Positions 44,423 through 56,089 of a DNA stretch of 64,000 nt are shown in pieces; positions within the stretch are counted from its first letter, which is position 1; every line of letters begins with the position of its first letter. The position numbers and the translations under genes were made by a program. This DNA comes from Argyresthia goedartella. Taxonomy: Eukaryota; Arthropoda; Insecta; Lepidoptera; Argyresthiidae. The stretch is from the NCBI GenBank assembly GCA_949825045.1, contig OX463829.1, positions 21,360,715 through 21,424,714 of the forward strand, read 5' to 3'. The notes under the pieces were generated by a model. The model ran no database searches and was not told where the DNA came from. It worked only from the letters and a program-made list of their open reading frames with translations.

Positions 44423-47400
44423 TCAGTTCGTTTGCGGCTTGTTGAATGACCACATAAGGGAGCGTTTGTTCACAGAGGAGGATATATCGTTCGAGAGAGC
44501 ATATAAGATTGCAGTCAACATGGAAGCGGCCGAGGTTAATGCTGCGTTGGTGGAAAACCGTACTAGAAAAAGTGACGGAGTGCCAACGGCGGATTCATCG
44601 TCGGCAGTCCATGCCATTACTGCGAGCAGTACCAGACGTGGCGGCGGCGGGGCGCGGCACAGCAGGAGAGGCCGACCGGAGGCCGCGCGCAGTGCGCGGG
44701 AGTCGAACCCGACACCAACCAGTGTCGGTGGTCCGAGTGGCAGGAGCGGAGCGGGCAGCGAGTCGCGGCGGCGAGAGAGGAACCGTGACAACATAAGTGA
44801 TGGACAGGCGCAGAATGTATGTAGGGCGTGCGGAGGGCACCATTCCTACAGTACATGCCAGTTTACGGCTTACGTGTGCCGGGTATGTAATCTTCGCGGG
44901 CATCTAAGAAGAGTGTGCCCAAATTTACAGAAGAACAATACATTCTACAATATGGCGCAAGAACAGTTAGCATTGGATAGCGACTCGGGCGCAAGCAGTG
45001 ACGAGGTAAACACTTATACGATTTACACTAGTAAGAAAAAGAACGTGGGTCCATATATAGTCACTGTTGGTATAAATGGCATAGACTTAGACATGGAAAT
45101 AGACACTGGAAGTGCAGTGTCGTGCGTAAGTTTGGATTGTTATAAACAACTGTTTTCAAATTGTCCATTGTTAAAAAGCGACTTGTCTTTACGCTATTAT
45201 ACAGGCGAATGTGTGTTACCGATTGGAATGTTTATGTCAACAGTGTCATACCAAGGCAAAAGTAGATCTTTGTTATTGTATGTAGTGGATAACGGTAAAG
45301 TGAATCTGTTGGGTAGACAGTGGATAAGTGAGCTATGTATAGATTTGCCGCATACAGATTGTAATAGTATAAGTAAAAATGTTAAGGAATTTAATTTGGA
45401 AAATTTCAGTTCCAGATTCTGTGATGTGTTCTCTGGCGGGCTGGGGAAGTTTACTGGCGGCACGGTCGGTTTCAAACTGCGGGATGGCGCGCAGCCGGTG
45501 TTCATGCGCGCACGCCCTCTGGCGTATGCGCTGCGCGAGCCGGTGGAGCGCGCACTTGACTCGTTGGTGAGAGACGGAGTAATCACACCGGTAAATACTT
45601 CCGACTGGGCGACGCCGATTGTACCGGTTATGAAGAAAGATGGCACGATTCGGGTATGCGGCGATTTTAAAATCACTCTCAATAAGGTTTTAGAGGTGGA
45701 CCGTTTTCCTTTACCACGAGTAGAAGACTTGTTGACAAAGTTGGATGGGGGGGAGAAGTTTACAAAAATTGATTTAACTCAAGCATATTCGCAATTTGAG
45801 TTGGACGACGTTTCCAAACAGTATACTGTGATCAACACACATCGGGGTCTTTTCAAATTCAACCGACTGATTTTCGGTTTGGCATCCAGTCCAGGTATTT
45901 TTCAACGGAAACTTGAACAGTTGTTTGCAGACATGCCTAGAGTAGGGGTTTTCCTGGATGATGTCATCATCACGGGGGACGACGACTCGGCTCACTTAGA
46001 AACCTTAAAGGAAGTGTTTAATAGGTTGTCAAAGTACGGCTTAAAAATTAAAAAAGAAAAATGCACATTCTTTGCGGATTCGGTCACCTATTTGGGTTTT
46101 GTGATAGATAAAAATGGAGTTCATACTTGCTCTGATAAGATCGAAGCAATTTTAAAGGTGCCGGTGCCTCAAAATGTTTCGGAACTGCGGTCTTTTTTGG
46201 GCCTAGTGATGTATTATGCAAAGTTTATACCAAACGTTAGCACGTTGCTGTCTCCTTTGTATACCTTGCTTAAAAAAGAAACGAAATATTCATGGAATGA
46301 CGAGTGTGAGAGGGCGTTTAATAAAGTAAAAGAAAGGTTAGTATCGAGTGAAGTGCTAGCGCACTACTCCAGCTCGCTGCCTCTGGTGCTGACCACGGAC
46401 GCCAGCAGCGTGGGCGTGGGCGCCGTCATCTCGCACATGACGTCACGCGGCGAGCGCCCCATCGCGTACGCTTCGCGCTCGCTCAACTCGGCGGAGAGGG
46501 CGTATTCTCAGATCGAACGGGAGGCTCTCTCTATTATTTTCGGTATTAGGAAGTTCCACCAGTACCTGTATGGGCGGAAATTTTTATTGCGAACCGATCA
46601 CAAACCTCTAGTCGCCATTTTTGGCGATAAACACGGCATACCGGTGATGGCCGCCAGTAGGATGCAGCGCTGGGCGGTGTTATTGTCCGGATACGATTAC
46701 GATATTGAGTACGTGTGTAGCAAGAAAAATTCGGCTGACGCGTTATCGCGTTTGCCGGTGGGTAAGCCTGTCAAGCAGAGGGAGGAGAAGACGTACATAC
46801 ATTTTGTACAGGACTACTTACCTATCACTAGGAAAACAGTGCAAAAGCATTTGCATAGCGATGTCGTGTTAAAAAAGGTGATGTTGTATTTACAGTCCGG
46901 ATGGCCAAGTAATTGCGAGGACGATAGTTTGAAACCTTTTATGGACAGACGCAATGAATTATACATTGACATAGGGTGCATCGTTTGGGGATATAGATTA
47001 GTAATTCCGTTTTCATTAAGGGAGTCTTTATTGAAAGAATTGCATGTGGGTCATCAAGGCATGGTCAAAATGAAGGCTATAGCACGCAGTGTGATGTGGT
47101 GGCCCGGCATCGACGCAGACATCGAGCGCGCGTGCCGCGAGTGTGACGTGTGCGCCGCGGAGGCAAGCGCCCCGCCGCGCGCACCACCGCAGCCCTGGCC
47201 GTACGTTGCGGAGCCCTGGTCTCGACTGCACCTGGATTTTTTGGGCCCGATTCAAGGAAAAACATTTTTAGTTCTAATAGATTCTACTACGAAATGGTTA
47301 GAGATTTTTGAGATGCCTAGAACGACAGCAAGCTCAGTTATTAAGGTATTAAGGGAGACTTTTGCGCGTTTTGGCTTGCCTAAAGAGGTCGTGTCCGATA

Positions 47401-48143
47401 ATGGCCCACCATTTTCTAGTCAAGAATATGCCCAATTTATGGCTAACAATGGTGTCAAAGTTTCGTTTTCAGCGGCTTATCACCCGTCGTCCAACGGCGC
47501 TGCTGAAGCAGCTGTAAAACTATGTAAGCGGGCAATTAAGAAGGCGTTCAGAGAAAAATGTGACGTAGATCTAGCTTTGCAAACTTACTTGATGTCATAT
47601 CGTAATGTGGAGCATAGCTCAACGGGCGCATCACCTGCTATGCTGCTGCAACGTAGGCACTTACGTTCCAGGCTGGATTTATTAAAAGTCTCGAGACAGA
47701 TAGAGGCCACGGTGCAGGAGGCACAGGAAAAGCAGGTAGATCGTGCGGGGGGGGTTGATAGAGAATTTCAGATAGGCGATAAGGTGTATGTTCGTAATTA
47801 TACGGGAGGTAATAAATGGGTTAGGGGAACCATTAAAGAAAAGTTAGGCTCGCGGAATTATTTAGTAGATAGGGAAAACAGTCCACCTACGGTCAAGCAT
47901 GTAGATCAGATTAAATCGAGGTCAGAGAGACGAAATAGGCCGCCATCTTTCCCAGAGCCGGATATTGGGTCGGAGTCACGGATGTCACCGGAAGTGGAGA
48001 GTCAGGTGGGCGCGCCACCAGCTGTAAGTGTCGAAGTTTCTGCTGGACCGTCTGAGCCGCCAGTAGCGGTCCCACGTCCTTCCAATCTTAGACCTAGAGA
48101 GGAACTTAGACCAATACTTAGATATGGTTTTGATATCGATTGA
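44385..48143 (+). CDS. pol: 3' gag and pol polyprotein (zinc knuckles, PR, RT, RNase H, IN)
   Basis: Open for more than 1234 codons to TGA 48143; the upstream border is the frameshift, not a start codon. Counting from codon TTG 44439: Arg/Gly-rich linker 60-125; CCHC knuckles at about 127-166 (second is CRVCNLRGHLRRVC); aspartic protease DTGS at about 222; reverse transcriptase with FTKIDLTQAYSQF and FLDD near 505; RNase H with LTTDASS near 650 and RTDHKPL; integrase with an HVGH / CRECDVC zinc site near 868-905 and a catalytic D, D, E set in LHLDFLG, SDNGPPF and NGAAEAAVK (about 1020). All catalytic residues look intact. It would act in cytoplasmic particles and then in the nucleus for integration. 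Confidence 0.93.
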   Translation, partial: GFTSINLTENLRDQFVCGLLNDHIRERLFTEEDISFERAYKIAVNMEAAEVNAALVENRTRKSDGVPTADSSSAVHAITASSTRRGGGGARHSRRGRPEAARSARESNPTPTSVGGPSGRSGAGSESRRRERNRDNISDGQAQNVCRACGGHHSYSTCQFTAYVCRVCNLRGHLRRVCPNLQKNNTFYNMAQEQLALDSDSGASSDEVNTYTIYTSKKKNVGPYIVTVGINGIDLDMEIDTGSAVSCVSLDCYKQLFSNCPLLKSDLSLRYYTGECVLPIGMFMSTVSYQGKSRSLLLYVVDNGKVNLLGRQWISELCIDLPHTDCNSISKNVKEFNLENFSSRFCDVFSGGLGKFTGGTVGFKLRDGAQPVFMRARPLAYALREPVERALDSLVRDGVITPVNTSDWATPIVPVMKKDGTIRVCGDFKITLNKVLEVDRFPLPRVEDLLTKLDGGEKFTKIDLTQAYSQFELDDVSKQYTVINTHRGLFKFNRLIFGLASSPGIFQRKLEQLFADMPRVGVFLDDVIITGDDDSAHLETLKEVFNRLSKYGLKIKKEKCTFFADSVTYLGFVIDKNGVHTCSDKIEAILKVPVPQNVSELRSFLGLVMYYAKFIPNVSTLLSPLYTLLKKETKYSWNDECERAFNKVKERLVSSEVLAHYSSSLPLVLTTDASSVGVGAVISHMTSRGERPIAYASRSLNSAERAYSQIEREALSIIFGIRKFHQYLYGRKFLLRTDHKPLVAIFGDKHGIPVMAASRMQRWAVLLSGYDYDIEYVCSKKNSADALSRLPVGKPVKQREEKTYIHFVQDYLPITRKTVQKHLHSDVVLKKVMLYLQSGWPSNCEDDSLKPFMDRRNELYIDIGCIVWGYRLVIPFSLRESLLKELHVGHQGMVKMKAIARSVMWWPGIDADIERACRECDVCAAEASAPPRAPPQPWPYVAEPWSRLHLDFLGPIQGKTFLVLIDSTTKWLEIFEMPRTTASSVIKVLRETFARFGLPKEVVSDNGPPFSSQEYAQFMANNGVKVSFSAAYHPSSNGAAEAAVKLCKRAIKKAFREKCDVDLALQTYLMSYRNVEHSSTGASPAMLLQRRHLRSRLDLLKVSRQIEATVQEAQEKQVDRAGGVDREFQIGDKVYVRNYTGGNKWVRGTIKEKLGSRNYLVDRENSPPTVKHVDQIKSRSERRNRPPSFPEPDIGSESRMSPEVESQVGAPPAVSVEVSAGPSEPPVAVPRPSNLRPREELRPILRYGFDID

Positions 48144-48320
48144 TAGGTGTACATTTTATTTAAACTTAGTATGCTGTGGCGGTTAGTTAAGGTTTGTGTT
48201 TATTATAATATCGTTATTAAATTAGTTAGGTTTCTATGTAATATGCTAAGTTAATCATCACTGTTTATGTTATTACTATTAGATAAGAATTAAGGGATAC
48301 TTCTTAGTTTATGGTGGAGG

Positions 48321-48481
48321 TGTAATGTATGTACCTACGTAGGTACCTCGATATTTATATTCTCACGGAGTACCCGCTTTTGTAATCATTGATCTCTCTC
48401 GAATACATCGTTTTACCGAATAGCTGTGTTTCGTTTCACGTCCTGCAAATATTATCCTGGAGCTTCCCACAGGACATCTCA
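48321..48481 (+). repeat. 3' LTR
   Basis: Identical to the 5' LTR. The preceding 'atggtggagg' is a purine-rich but short candidate for the plus-strand primer (polypurine tract). Confidence 0.93.
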
Positions 48482-48599
48482 AGTACAGTCACGATCAGCC
48501 CCCGTAAACTGAACTAAACCTAAACCCGTATTAATAAATCGCACTCAGCTCTGAGAGTTGTCTTATCTACGTCATAATGAAGTTATCTTCATATCAAAT

Positions 48600-49290
48600 C
48601 TGTCATTTTCACGCGCTTGAGTTGAGATATGAAGGCCCTAGGTGTTATGTTTGAACCTAAACTCACAGTCCATGAGCACATGAGCCATTTGGCCATTTGG
48701 CCAAGGAATGCTTTATATATTAAGGGATATAATAGTAAGGGATTCCATAATTTGGTTGTGGCCCAGGTTCTTTACGTGCCCTAAGTGAGAACAAACTTGA
48801 ATCTAGCTCGGTTGTTTGGAATTTACACGAAAGCTCATATATCCCTATACTCAAGAAGGACACAAAGCTTCTACAAAACCTATACAAGAGGAAATTTGGA
48901 TAACTTCCCTTACCTTTATCAATCCGCTTTTCTATTAGGTGTAGTTAAATCGAACTGTCAGTGACCTACTGAATATGTACAATGGCATAAGGGTAATTTT
49001 ATCTGAACTCGAACATTTTTTCACTCTTGTTCTGGCTGTGTGTCGATTGTCTACGGTATGCGCGCTATACGTGCTTAACAATTACCTACGCAAGCGCAGG
49101 TACCATCTGCTAGCGTGCGGCACACGCCGCACCGTGTCACGCCGGAAGTCACCGCTAGTCCGGGCGTGGGAGGGACAGCCTCAACGCACTATTGGCGGCA
49201 GCACCACTGTATGATCTGTTGGTGATGGTGATGCATGGAGAAATATCGTACGAGAGTGTGCCAGGTTCTGCGAAATAAATGCATAGTAGT
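48600..49290 (+). pseudogene. LINE C-terminal remnant, family D
   Basis: 'catgagcacatgagcc', 'aaacttgaatctagctcgg' and 'gaggaaatttggataa' match 19238-19480. The C-terminal coding part then follows (VCALYVLNNYLRKRRYHLL, RTVSRRKSPLVRAW). Full of stops. It preserves the empty site of the insertion at 19489. Confidence 0.75.
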
Positions 49291-49320
49291 GCTGTCTTGA
49301 ATTGATAATAATTTTACATT

Positions 49321-49660
49321 TTGTTGTCTTCTAGTTCGACCTTGCGAGCGCGAAGTGCGATGAAGGTCTCCATTTCATCTTGGGAAAAAATGCTTTCCTA
49401 TGTTTGTCCGGATTTCCAGCTGTTCTCCTCTACAGATCGTATTACTCAATCGATTATCGTGAAAATTTGTGAGCAGTTTGCTAATTATATGTTTTTTTGT
49501 CGATTAAGTTTGTAGAAATTTTTCAAAATGGCGGAATAATTGGGTTGAAAATATAAAAAAAAACATATTCCCCAATTTCGTATGGCAAAAAGCAGTTTAC
49601 AAAGTTATTGCTACTTTCCTACTCCATGTAGGTAACCCGGTGCATAAGTTTGTATGTTAG
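49321..49660 (+). repeat. Dispersed repeat, unclassified
   Basis: The end 'ctttcctactccatgtaggt' then 'aacccggtgcataagtttgt' recurs at 21925-21975 and, inverted, at 58800-58865. An open frame of 64 codons at 49321 is unrecognised. Confidence 0.5.
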
Positions 49661-50195
49661 AATTCATCTTTACAACAGACTCGCGTGCCAACTCTACAGC
49701 TCACAGAGCCACTAAAGTGTATTTGTTATATATTATAGATAAATTTTATAATATAGTATGTATATTCTGACGTCTATTATATTATGTATAGGAATTGATA
49801 TGTCTATATGCAATTTGTGCATCGATATAAAATGTTTCTGAAATGTTGTGCATATCCACAGTAAAAATAAATAAATAAAATACGGGCCCTATCGCCTGAT
49901 CGTCGAGTCGAGGTATAAATTAGCCAATCCGGTTAGACCAATGATTCCTATGACGCACGCAAGGGTAATAGGTGCTAACCTCCGCAGGAAATTCTTTGTT
50001 CCCACCACCGCCCTGCGCGTTTCTACTAGGTGGAGCTAAAGAGCTACAAAGCGACTCAAAAAATCTAGGAAAACCTTTTCAAACACAGTGAAAACACATG
50101 ACATTGTCGAAATTAGTTAAGTCGAATTTAGAGCGCCATTAGTTGAGAATTTATTTGAATTCCTATGACGCACGAAATAAGCGCTGCTTGAACTG

Positions 50196-50345
50196 AATAT
50201 ATTTTACATAAATATTTACATACAGGTACATCCATTGCTTCTGGCCCCACACTAGACTACCCTGAGTTGTGGGAAGCAGCATCCCAGACCTGAGGATTTT
50301 TGTCTCCGGCCGGGGGATCGAAACCGGGACTTCTCTGAACACAGT
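50196..50345 (-). mobile_element. SINE family B, 5' part altered
   Basis: The reverse complement includes 'cccggtttcgatcccc', 'ggccggagac' and 'gggccagaagcaatggatg', matching family B. A TGAC microsatellite lies at 50397-50415 beyond the head. Confidence 0.65.
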
Positions 50346-50459
50346 TTGTTTGCTGTATGTAGAACAAGTACTTGATGTAACTGGAAGTGATTCAGATTGA
50401 CTGACTGACTGACTGTACGATATAATTTTCGTGATTGTGCACAGAGTAAATGACACCAT

Positions 50460-51054
50460 TCATCTGCATAGGATATTTGTAGAGCTTCCGCTGCACCTCA
50501 TTAATTTTACTAATATACTCATATAATAGCTCAATTAAGTATGAGTATTTCATTGTTATTTAAGACCCCAAATCATATAATACTAATAGCCTATTCAAGT
50601 ATTTATAAGCCTATTATATCAATATTTAATTGGTATGTCCTTAATTGCTGCAAAAGGCCATCAAACTTAATCTAAATATAATAATAAAACAAATGTGTTG
50701 AAAAGCGCGAGACTCGATAATGGAGGGACCAATTTGTATGGACTTTTGTTTAAACTATCTGTTGAAGTCTCATAAAGGTTCTAACGAAGAGAAAAAAAAA
50801 TACAACGCAAAGGGAAAAACTAAGAAAATGAGAAATCCTTCTCTCAATAGATGACGCTGGTCTAGTCCAATGGCTTTTGAGAGGAAGACGTCTTTAGGGT
50901 TAGACTGTGTTAAATTTTTGAATTAGGTACAGTACTTACGATTATTTTAACATTACCGCTTAACAATTCTCGACTTTTTTATTTATATTTAACCGTAAAT
51001 CATTAACTGTTTTCAAATTTTTGTCTTAATATACTTAATATAATTAATATACTT
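50460..51054. other. No gene recognised
   Basis: AT-rich; nothing supported. Confidence 0.4.
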
Positions 51055-51690
51055 TTATTTTACAGAAAAGAGCTATACGAGCAATTTATAATTTAAAACG
51101 AATTGTCTCCTTTAAAGATCTTTTTAAAGAAACTGACATATTACTTGTAGCTAGTCAATTTATTTTCTAAAATAGAATGTATGTACGCAAAAACATTATC
51201 CAAACTTAGCAATAGCTGTAATATTTACCTAAGAAATAATCGTAGACTAGTTACGCCCCGGTTTAGACTCTAGCAATTCTTTCAAGGGTCAGTGCATTCT
51301 CTACGACAATAAGATACCCCTGGAGATTTCGAAATTGCCATTTGAGCAATTTATAAAGCATGTAAAAGCGACTTTGTTGAAAAAGAGATATTACATTGTT
51401 CAAGATTACTTAAATGACGGGACTGTATGGGGTTAATCTAGCTCAACACAGATCAAGCTGTTATTAATTTTGTAACTATTTATTCCTGCTATATCAATCT
51501 TATTAAATAATATTGTAATATTTGTATTAGTTAAGCACAACCAATTTTTAAAAGAGATTTAAAAATCAATCTGTGGGATTTGCTATGCCCTGCCTCTCCT
51601 ACAGTGGTCCAATGTAGAGAAGAGGCAAAAAATGACGTTTGCTAAGTATATGTAAATGTCTACAGTAATAAAGAACTTTGACTATGGTGT
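51055..51690 (+). mobile_element. 5'-truncated LINE tail, family A, longest copy
   Basis: Starts with a QKRAIRAIYNLKR-type block ('aaaagagctatacgagcaat'), continues through 'gtagctagtcaatttatttt' and the C-terminal coding end, and finishes 'cagtaataaagaactttgac'. Used here to show the empty site of the MITE at 32114. Several stops. Confidence 0.85.
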
Positions 51691-52260
51691 TATATTCTGT
51701 GGTAACGCAACGGATAAGCGCAGGGCTTTCAGAGCACAAAAGAAATGTCTTATGGCAATATGTCATCTAAAACAAACAGACACATGTCAGCCACATTTCA
51801 TAAAATGTTGACTCTACATCGTTATATATTTACAAAATGGCTGTTTATGTTAGAAACAACTGGAATTCTTTTATCAAAGTAAAGTCTAAAGAACACTAAA
51901 ATAAGCATCACGCGGCACTCAACCGCTCTATTTCAAAAAAGTGTGTTTGGTATGACACCAAAAATTTATAATAATCTGCCAATATACATTAGAGACATAT
52001 AAAACCTGCATTTATTTAAATCAAGTTTGAAAGAACATTTGTATTCCTGATTGGACAGTAAAAAGATAGCTATTAATAGAAACTGTGTAACATTTTTGTG
52101 TATTTATATTGTAACATTGAATTGCAGAAAAGTTCACGTGTATTCTGATTTAATTTAATATTTGTACGCCCTTAGGGTAGAGTATGGTGAACTATAGCTT
52201 TATCATTAACAACCCTTTATACCCACATTCAACAAATAAATGTTTTTGTATTCTTGTAAT
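51691..52260 (+). pseudogene. Second LINE C-terminal remnant
   Basis: Directly after family A the broken frames give GVIFCGNATDKRRAFRAQKK and, later, GMTPKIYNNLPIYIRD and FKSSLKEHLYS. This is the same protein region of a different Jockey/CR1-like family, so two LINEs lie end to end. Confidence 0.7.
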
Positions 52261-53255
52261 CTTGACTTTTACAGAACCACGAAACAATTTATAAGCGTAA
52301 CCTCAAAAAGGAATTCTCTCATTAATCATTCACGCTAATTGTCTTTGACGTCACGGTCCATTGAGCTAATTAGCTAAGAGCAAAGAAAATCAAGGATAAT
52401 TCGCCGCGAGCCAAGATTCTCTACCTCCAGATGACAATGCTGACAAATTAGGGTACAGTCGCATTTAGCTACACCTTCTAGACTTTGAACCGTGCTTATT
52501 CTCTACGCAATAGGGTCTAAGATCGTGCTTTGTTGGGGTAACTAGACCTAAACGTGATCGTACTATCTTGAATACAGGCCATTTTTTATAACAACACCTG
52601 TCGTATTTTGGAATAAATATAAATTAGAAACATAAACGAAGAAGACTGGTAAGTACCACCGTACGAAGGACCGGACCGATATGAGTGCGGGGTGCGAGGT
52701 AGAGCAGCGGGAGTTAACGGCAATCTCAAATCAAACACCTAGTTAGTACAGGTCGCGCCAAGTTAAGTCTGAGAGCCGCGTGGAGGAGTAACCTCTTTTT
52801 CTCGCATAGGGCAAGGCCTGTACATTGGGTTTGTCACGAAAATTCATACGCCATGCTTGCACGGCATATTCTATACAATCGGACTTGAAGGATTGGGTAC
52901 TCAAAATGAAATAGCCGTGCAAGCGCGGCCTATTTCTTGTCGTTTCCTGGTCTTCCCTGTTCAGTGGGCATCACGGCTTTAGTTGTGATTCATGATGATT
53001 GCAGAGTCTGGTAGTTTTTTGTAGATGGCCATAAGAGACAGTAAATTAGTGCGAGCATGAGGTTGTCCATACAATATTCAAGCTGTTATTTCAATAAACC
53101 TTACTCTGTAGTGTTAGTGCTCATACATTGGAAAACTCCCATATATATCATATACACATATGTATCGCCCAAATGAGAAACTTGCAGGTAGAAAGCCTTC
53201 AGCATATACCGAGGCCATGGTTAGCGGTAACATCTTACGATAACAACTTAAACAC
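52261..53255. other. No gene recognised
   Basis: A partly inverted pair 'cgccatgcttgcacggc' (52850) and 'gccgtgcaagcgcggc' (52914) is the only structure seen. Confidence 0.4.
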
Positions 53256-53284
53256 ACACAAAGGGGTTGTTTTTAGGCCTTATG

Positions 53285-53345
53285 TTTAGGTAGGTACCCG
53301 GATATAGTAGGGAGATCTGACTCCTGGGCATGGGAAACTCCTTCC
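53285..53345 (+). repeat. Short dispersed repeat, copy 1
   Basis: 'cccggatatagtagggagat' then 'ctgactcctgggcatggg' recurs at 62336-62372. Confidence 0.6.
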
Positions 53346-53364
53346 CCCCCCCCCCCCCCCCCCC
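53344..53364 (+). repeat. Poly-C tract of 21
   Basis: An uninterrupted run of 21 C in AT-rich DNA, directly after the dispersed repeat. Length may be affected by sequencing. Confidence 0.9.
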
Positions 53365-54414
53365 AAGTAATGTACACTACAGTCTGTACAAAAGGTCGCA
53401 CAGGTTTCAATACAATTAAGTCCCCTTAGCATTAGTAGGCTGGTGCAATTAACCCGTTCTAAACTTTCTCCACAATAACTCGCTGTCTAAAGCTTCTAGG
53501 ACAAGTCAGTATATGAATCTTAGCATTACTTTGAAACGTGCCGGCAACCCTTTGGAGCGAAAAAGCTCCTTCTTACATTTATATAAATGACTTCCACCGT
53601 ATTTCGCACTTTTCCCTAAGACACGGCAATCTCGTAGTTGATAGAGCGAAATAAAAATTAATGGTCTCCAGGAGTATTTTTTCGTGTCGGTCTGACTACA
53701 CCATTACTTCCGGTTTTGGATTAGAACAGTCAGCTATACATTTGGAGGAGGTGGAACAGAAAATTTTAAGACGAAAGAAAATTAGTTAAGTGATACTGAT
53801 ATTTAACTAAATATAAACATTAAATTTAGTAGTTATATACGTTGAATCCCTGGAATTAAAGTGATTAACTTATATAGCTTTATTATCAATGTTATCTTAG
53901 AATGTGAACCGTGAAACTCAAATAATTTATTATAAGTAGACAAAAGTAATGCACTTTTACTAATCAAACATTTACATATGTCTCATATACGTGGAGAAAA
54001 ATAAAAAAATAAGCAAATATGATCAACTAAACTGAGTAATGAGTAACTGATTAAGGTTTGAGTTTGAAAACATAAATTTCCCTTTTAAGTGGTCATTCAT
54101 GGTTGAATCTCGCACAGGAAAATAAAACTCCACTAACTCTACCAGTGCTTCGGAAATACGCTCGTCAGGGAAGATAGCACCAAGAAACTCTATGGGGATG
54201 TTTTTTTTTCGTCATTTTTTTATGCCACAATATACAGTATAAAACATAGCGTCACGCCTTTTCCCAGAGCACTTGGGCCCACTTTGAGCCAGTTATTTAA
54301 TAATTCATTTTGCGTGAGAGAGGGCTAGCCCATCGCCGCAGCTATGGAGTAATGGAAGGTTTCCTCACGATGTTTTTCCATCACCGTTAGAACGTCCGTA
54401 TAATGTACTTAAAA
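53365..54414. other. No gene recognised
   Basis: AT-rich with no supported feature. Confidence 0.4.
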
Positions 54415-54510
54415 TAAATTAATTATCTCATTGATACATGGTCAGGAATCGAACCTGCATCTCCTGTGTGAGAAGCAAGCGTGAAACACATTTGACGACG
54501 GAGCTCCTCT
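54415..54510 (-). mobile_element. SINE family C head
   Basis: The reverse complement shows 'gcttctcacacaggagatgc' and 'aggttcgattcctgacc', as at 28780. Confidence 0.7.
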
Positions 54511-56089
54511 CACAGTAAAAAAATAATATAATCTGGTGAAAATATTATAACATCGTATCTGTAAGTGCCAAGTATAAGTTATCTCAAAAATAACAATTTT
54601 ACAAAAGAAATAAATAATAACAAACAAAAGCTGTGATAAAACATAACTTTTGGGAAATCAGCTCATATTCGGGGGGTGCTCCGGCCATCACCCCCCCCCC
54701 CATATTTGAGGAAGGGGAGCAACCCACTGCTCTTATTATTATAAAATGTTTAAATAAAACGAATCACAAATCTTCGAGCGACTAATAAAATGTCATTTAA
54801 GTGGTATATAATATTTGAAGTATGATATAACTAAAATTCGACCACCCTTCGACTGAGAATGACAAAGATATACATTATAAGATAAACATTAAGCACCCCT
54901 TCTATTGAAAAGACGAATATTTAAAAAAATAAAATCTTCATTGGCTTCTCGGTATTAAAAAGTACCTAATTACCAGTATCGAAGTTTTATCTCATTTATC
55001 AAGGGACTTAGGGCATCAGTCTGTATTTTTTCTGAGATTTTTCTTGATTCGATCTAATTGGATTGATGGAGTGAATCTGTCGACAAACATAATTAACGAG
55101 CCAGCTGAAAGAAAAAATGTCCTCGGCGACTTCATTATTGACGTGAGACTTTGGGTCCTCAGTGCGCCAGTAGATTACCTAAATATGCCACCGATATTTA
55201 TAAGACCAATCTGACGCATACGAAAATAAAAATTATATATTTTCCGGTTGTTGATATAAATTAATACAATACAAATAATAATGATCCTACCGAGCCTATG
55301 ATTTAGAATCTATATATCTATCTTTCTTACATACTGACTAACAATATAAATTGTCTCTAAATCAGAAGGTATTTCAGTAGTTTTATAACATTATTTTCCT
55401 TCTTCTAACATAGCCAAAAATCCTTATTCCAATACGAGCAGAACATTCTAGAACAGAAATTAAAATAATTCCATATCATCTCCTCTATATTTCCGTAGCA
55501 CCTAATACCATCGTCCATCACTTACGACTGAATGCATCAGCTTCATGAGGTTCCGACAAGACAGCCTCTTATCTAAAATAGTTCCCAAGTTGAGATGCCG
55601 ACAGAGATTGACCGAAATTAGGGGATCTTTAATATACGTGACCCGAGCTGTGTTTGTTTGGTAAGTTCCTGAATGATTCTGGTGAACTGGATCACTTAGA
55701 ATACCTTGGGCAATTCGTTCCGTCGTCATTCAGTAGGATCTGTAATCGGCATTCATGTCCAGTGCTCAAAGGCTTTTCCTAATACTTTCTGTGACGCAGA
55801 TTATGTTACACAAAAAAAGAGTATGCATGCCCAACTTGAATCATAATAAAATACAACTAAGGGAAATTCTGAATGGTATGGTATCACTTACATAATCGTC
55901 AGAATCTGTGAGCTGTAGACCTCGCGAGCTTTTATTTTTCATTAATTTCCACCTCCGACAAAAATTCAATTTCAAAAAGAGTTTATTTCCATAAGAAACA
56001 CATAGGTTACATTTGGAGAATGTCAAATCTTAAACTAACACATATATAAGGTATAGGGAAATATAGAACTCCATTTGAATTTCGTCACC
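54511..56089. other. No gene recognised
   Basis: Contains an 11-C run at 54691-54701 and short unrecognised frames; nothing else supported. Confidence 0.4.

Larger units (their letters stand above)
43802..48481 (+). mobile_element. Mag-like Ty3/gypsy LTR retrotransposon, recent insertion
   Basis: 4680 bp with identical 161-bp LTRs beginning TGT and ending TCA, flanked by AGTAC on both sides (43797-43801 and 48482-48486). Inside are a tRNA-Ser primer site, gag with two zinc knuckles and pol ordered protease, reverse transcriptase, RNase H, integrase. Very short LTRs, tRNA-Ser priming and gag and pol in one run are features of the Mag lineage known from Bombyx; the lineage call is inference. 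There is no envelope gene. Confidence 0.92.

Noticed and set aside
44423..47265. Long minus-strand open frames opposite pol
   Set aside because: They mirror the GC-rich parts of pol and have no recognisable domain.
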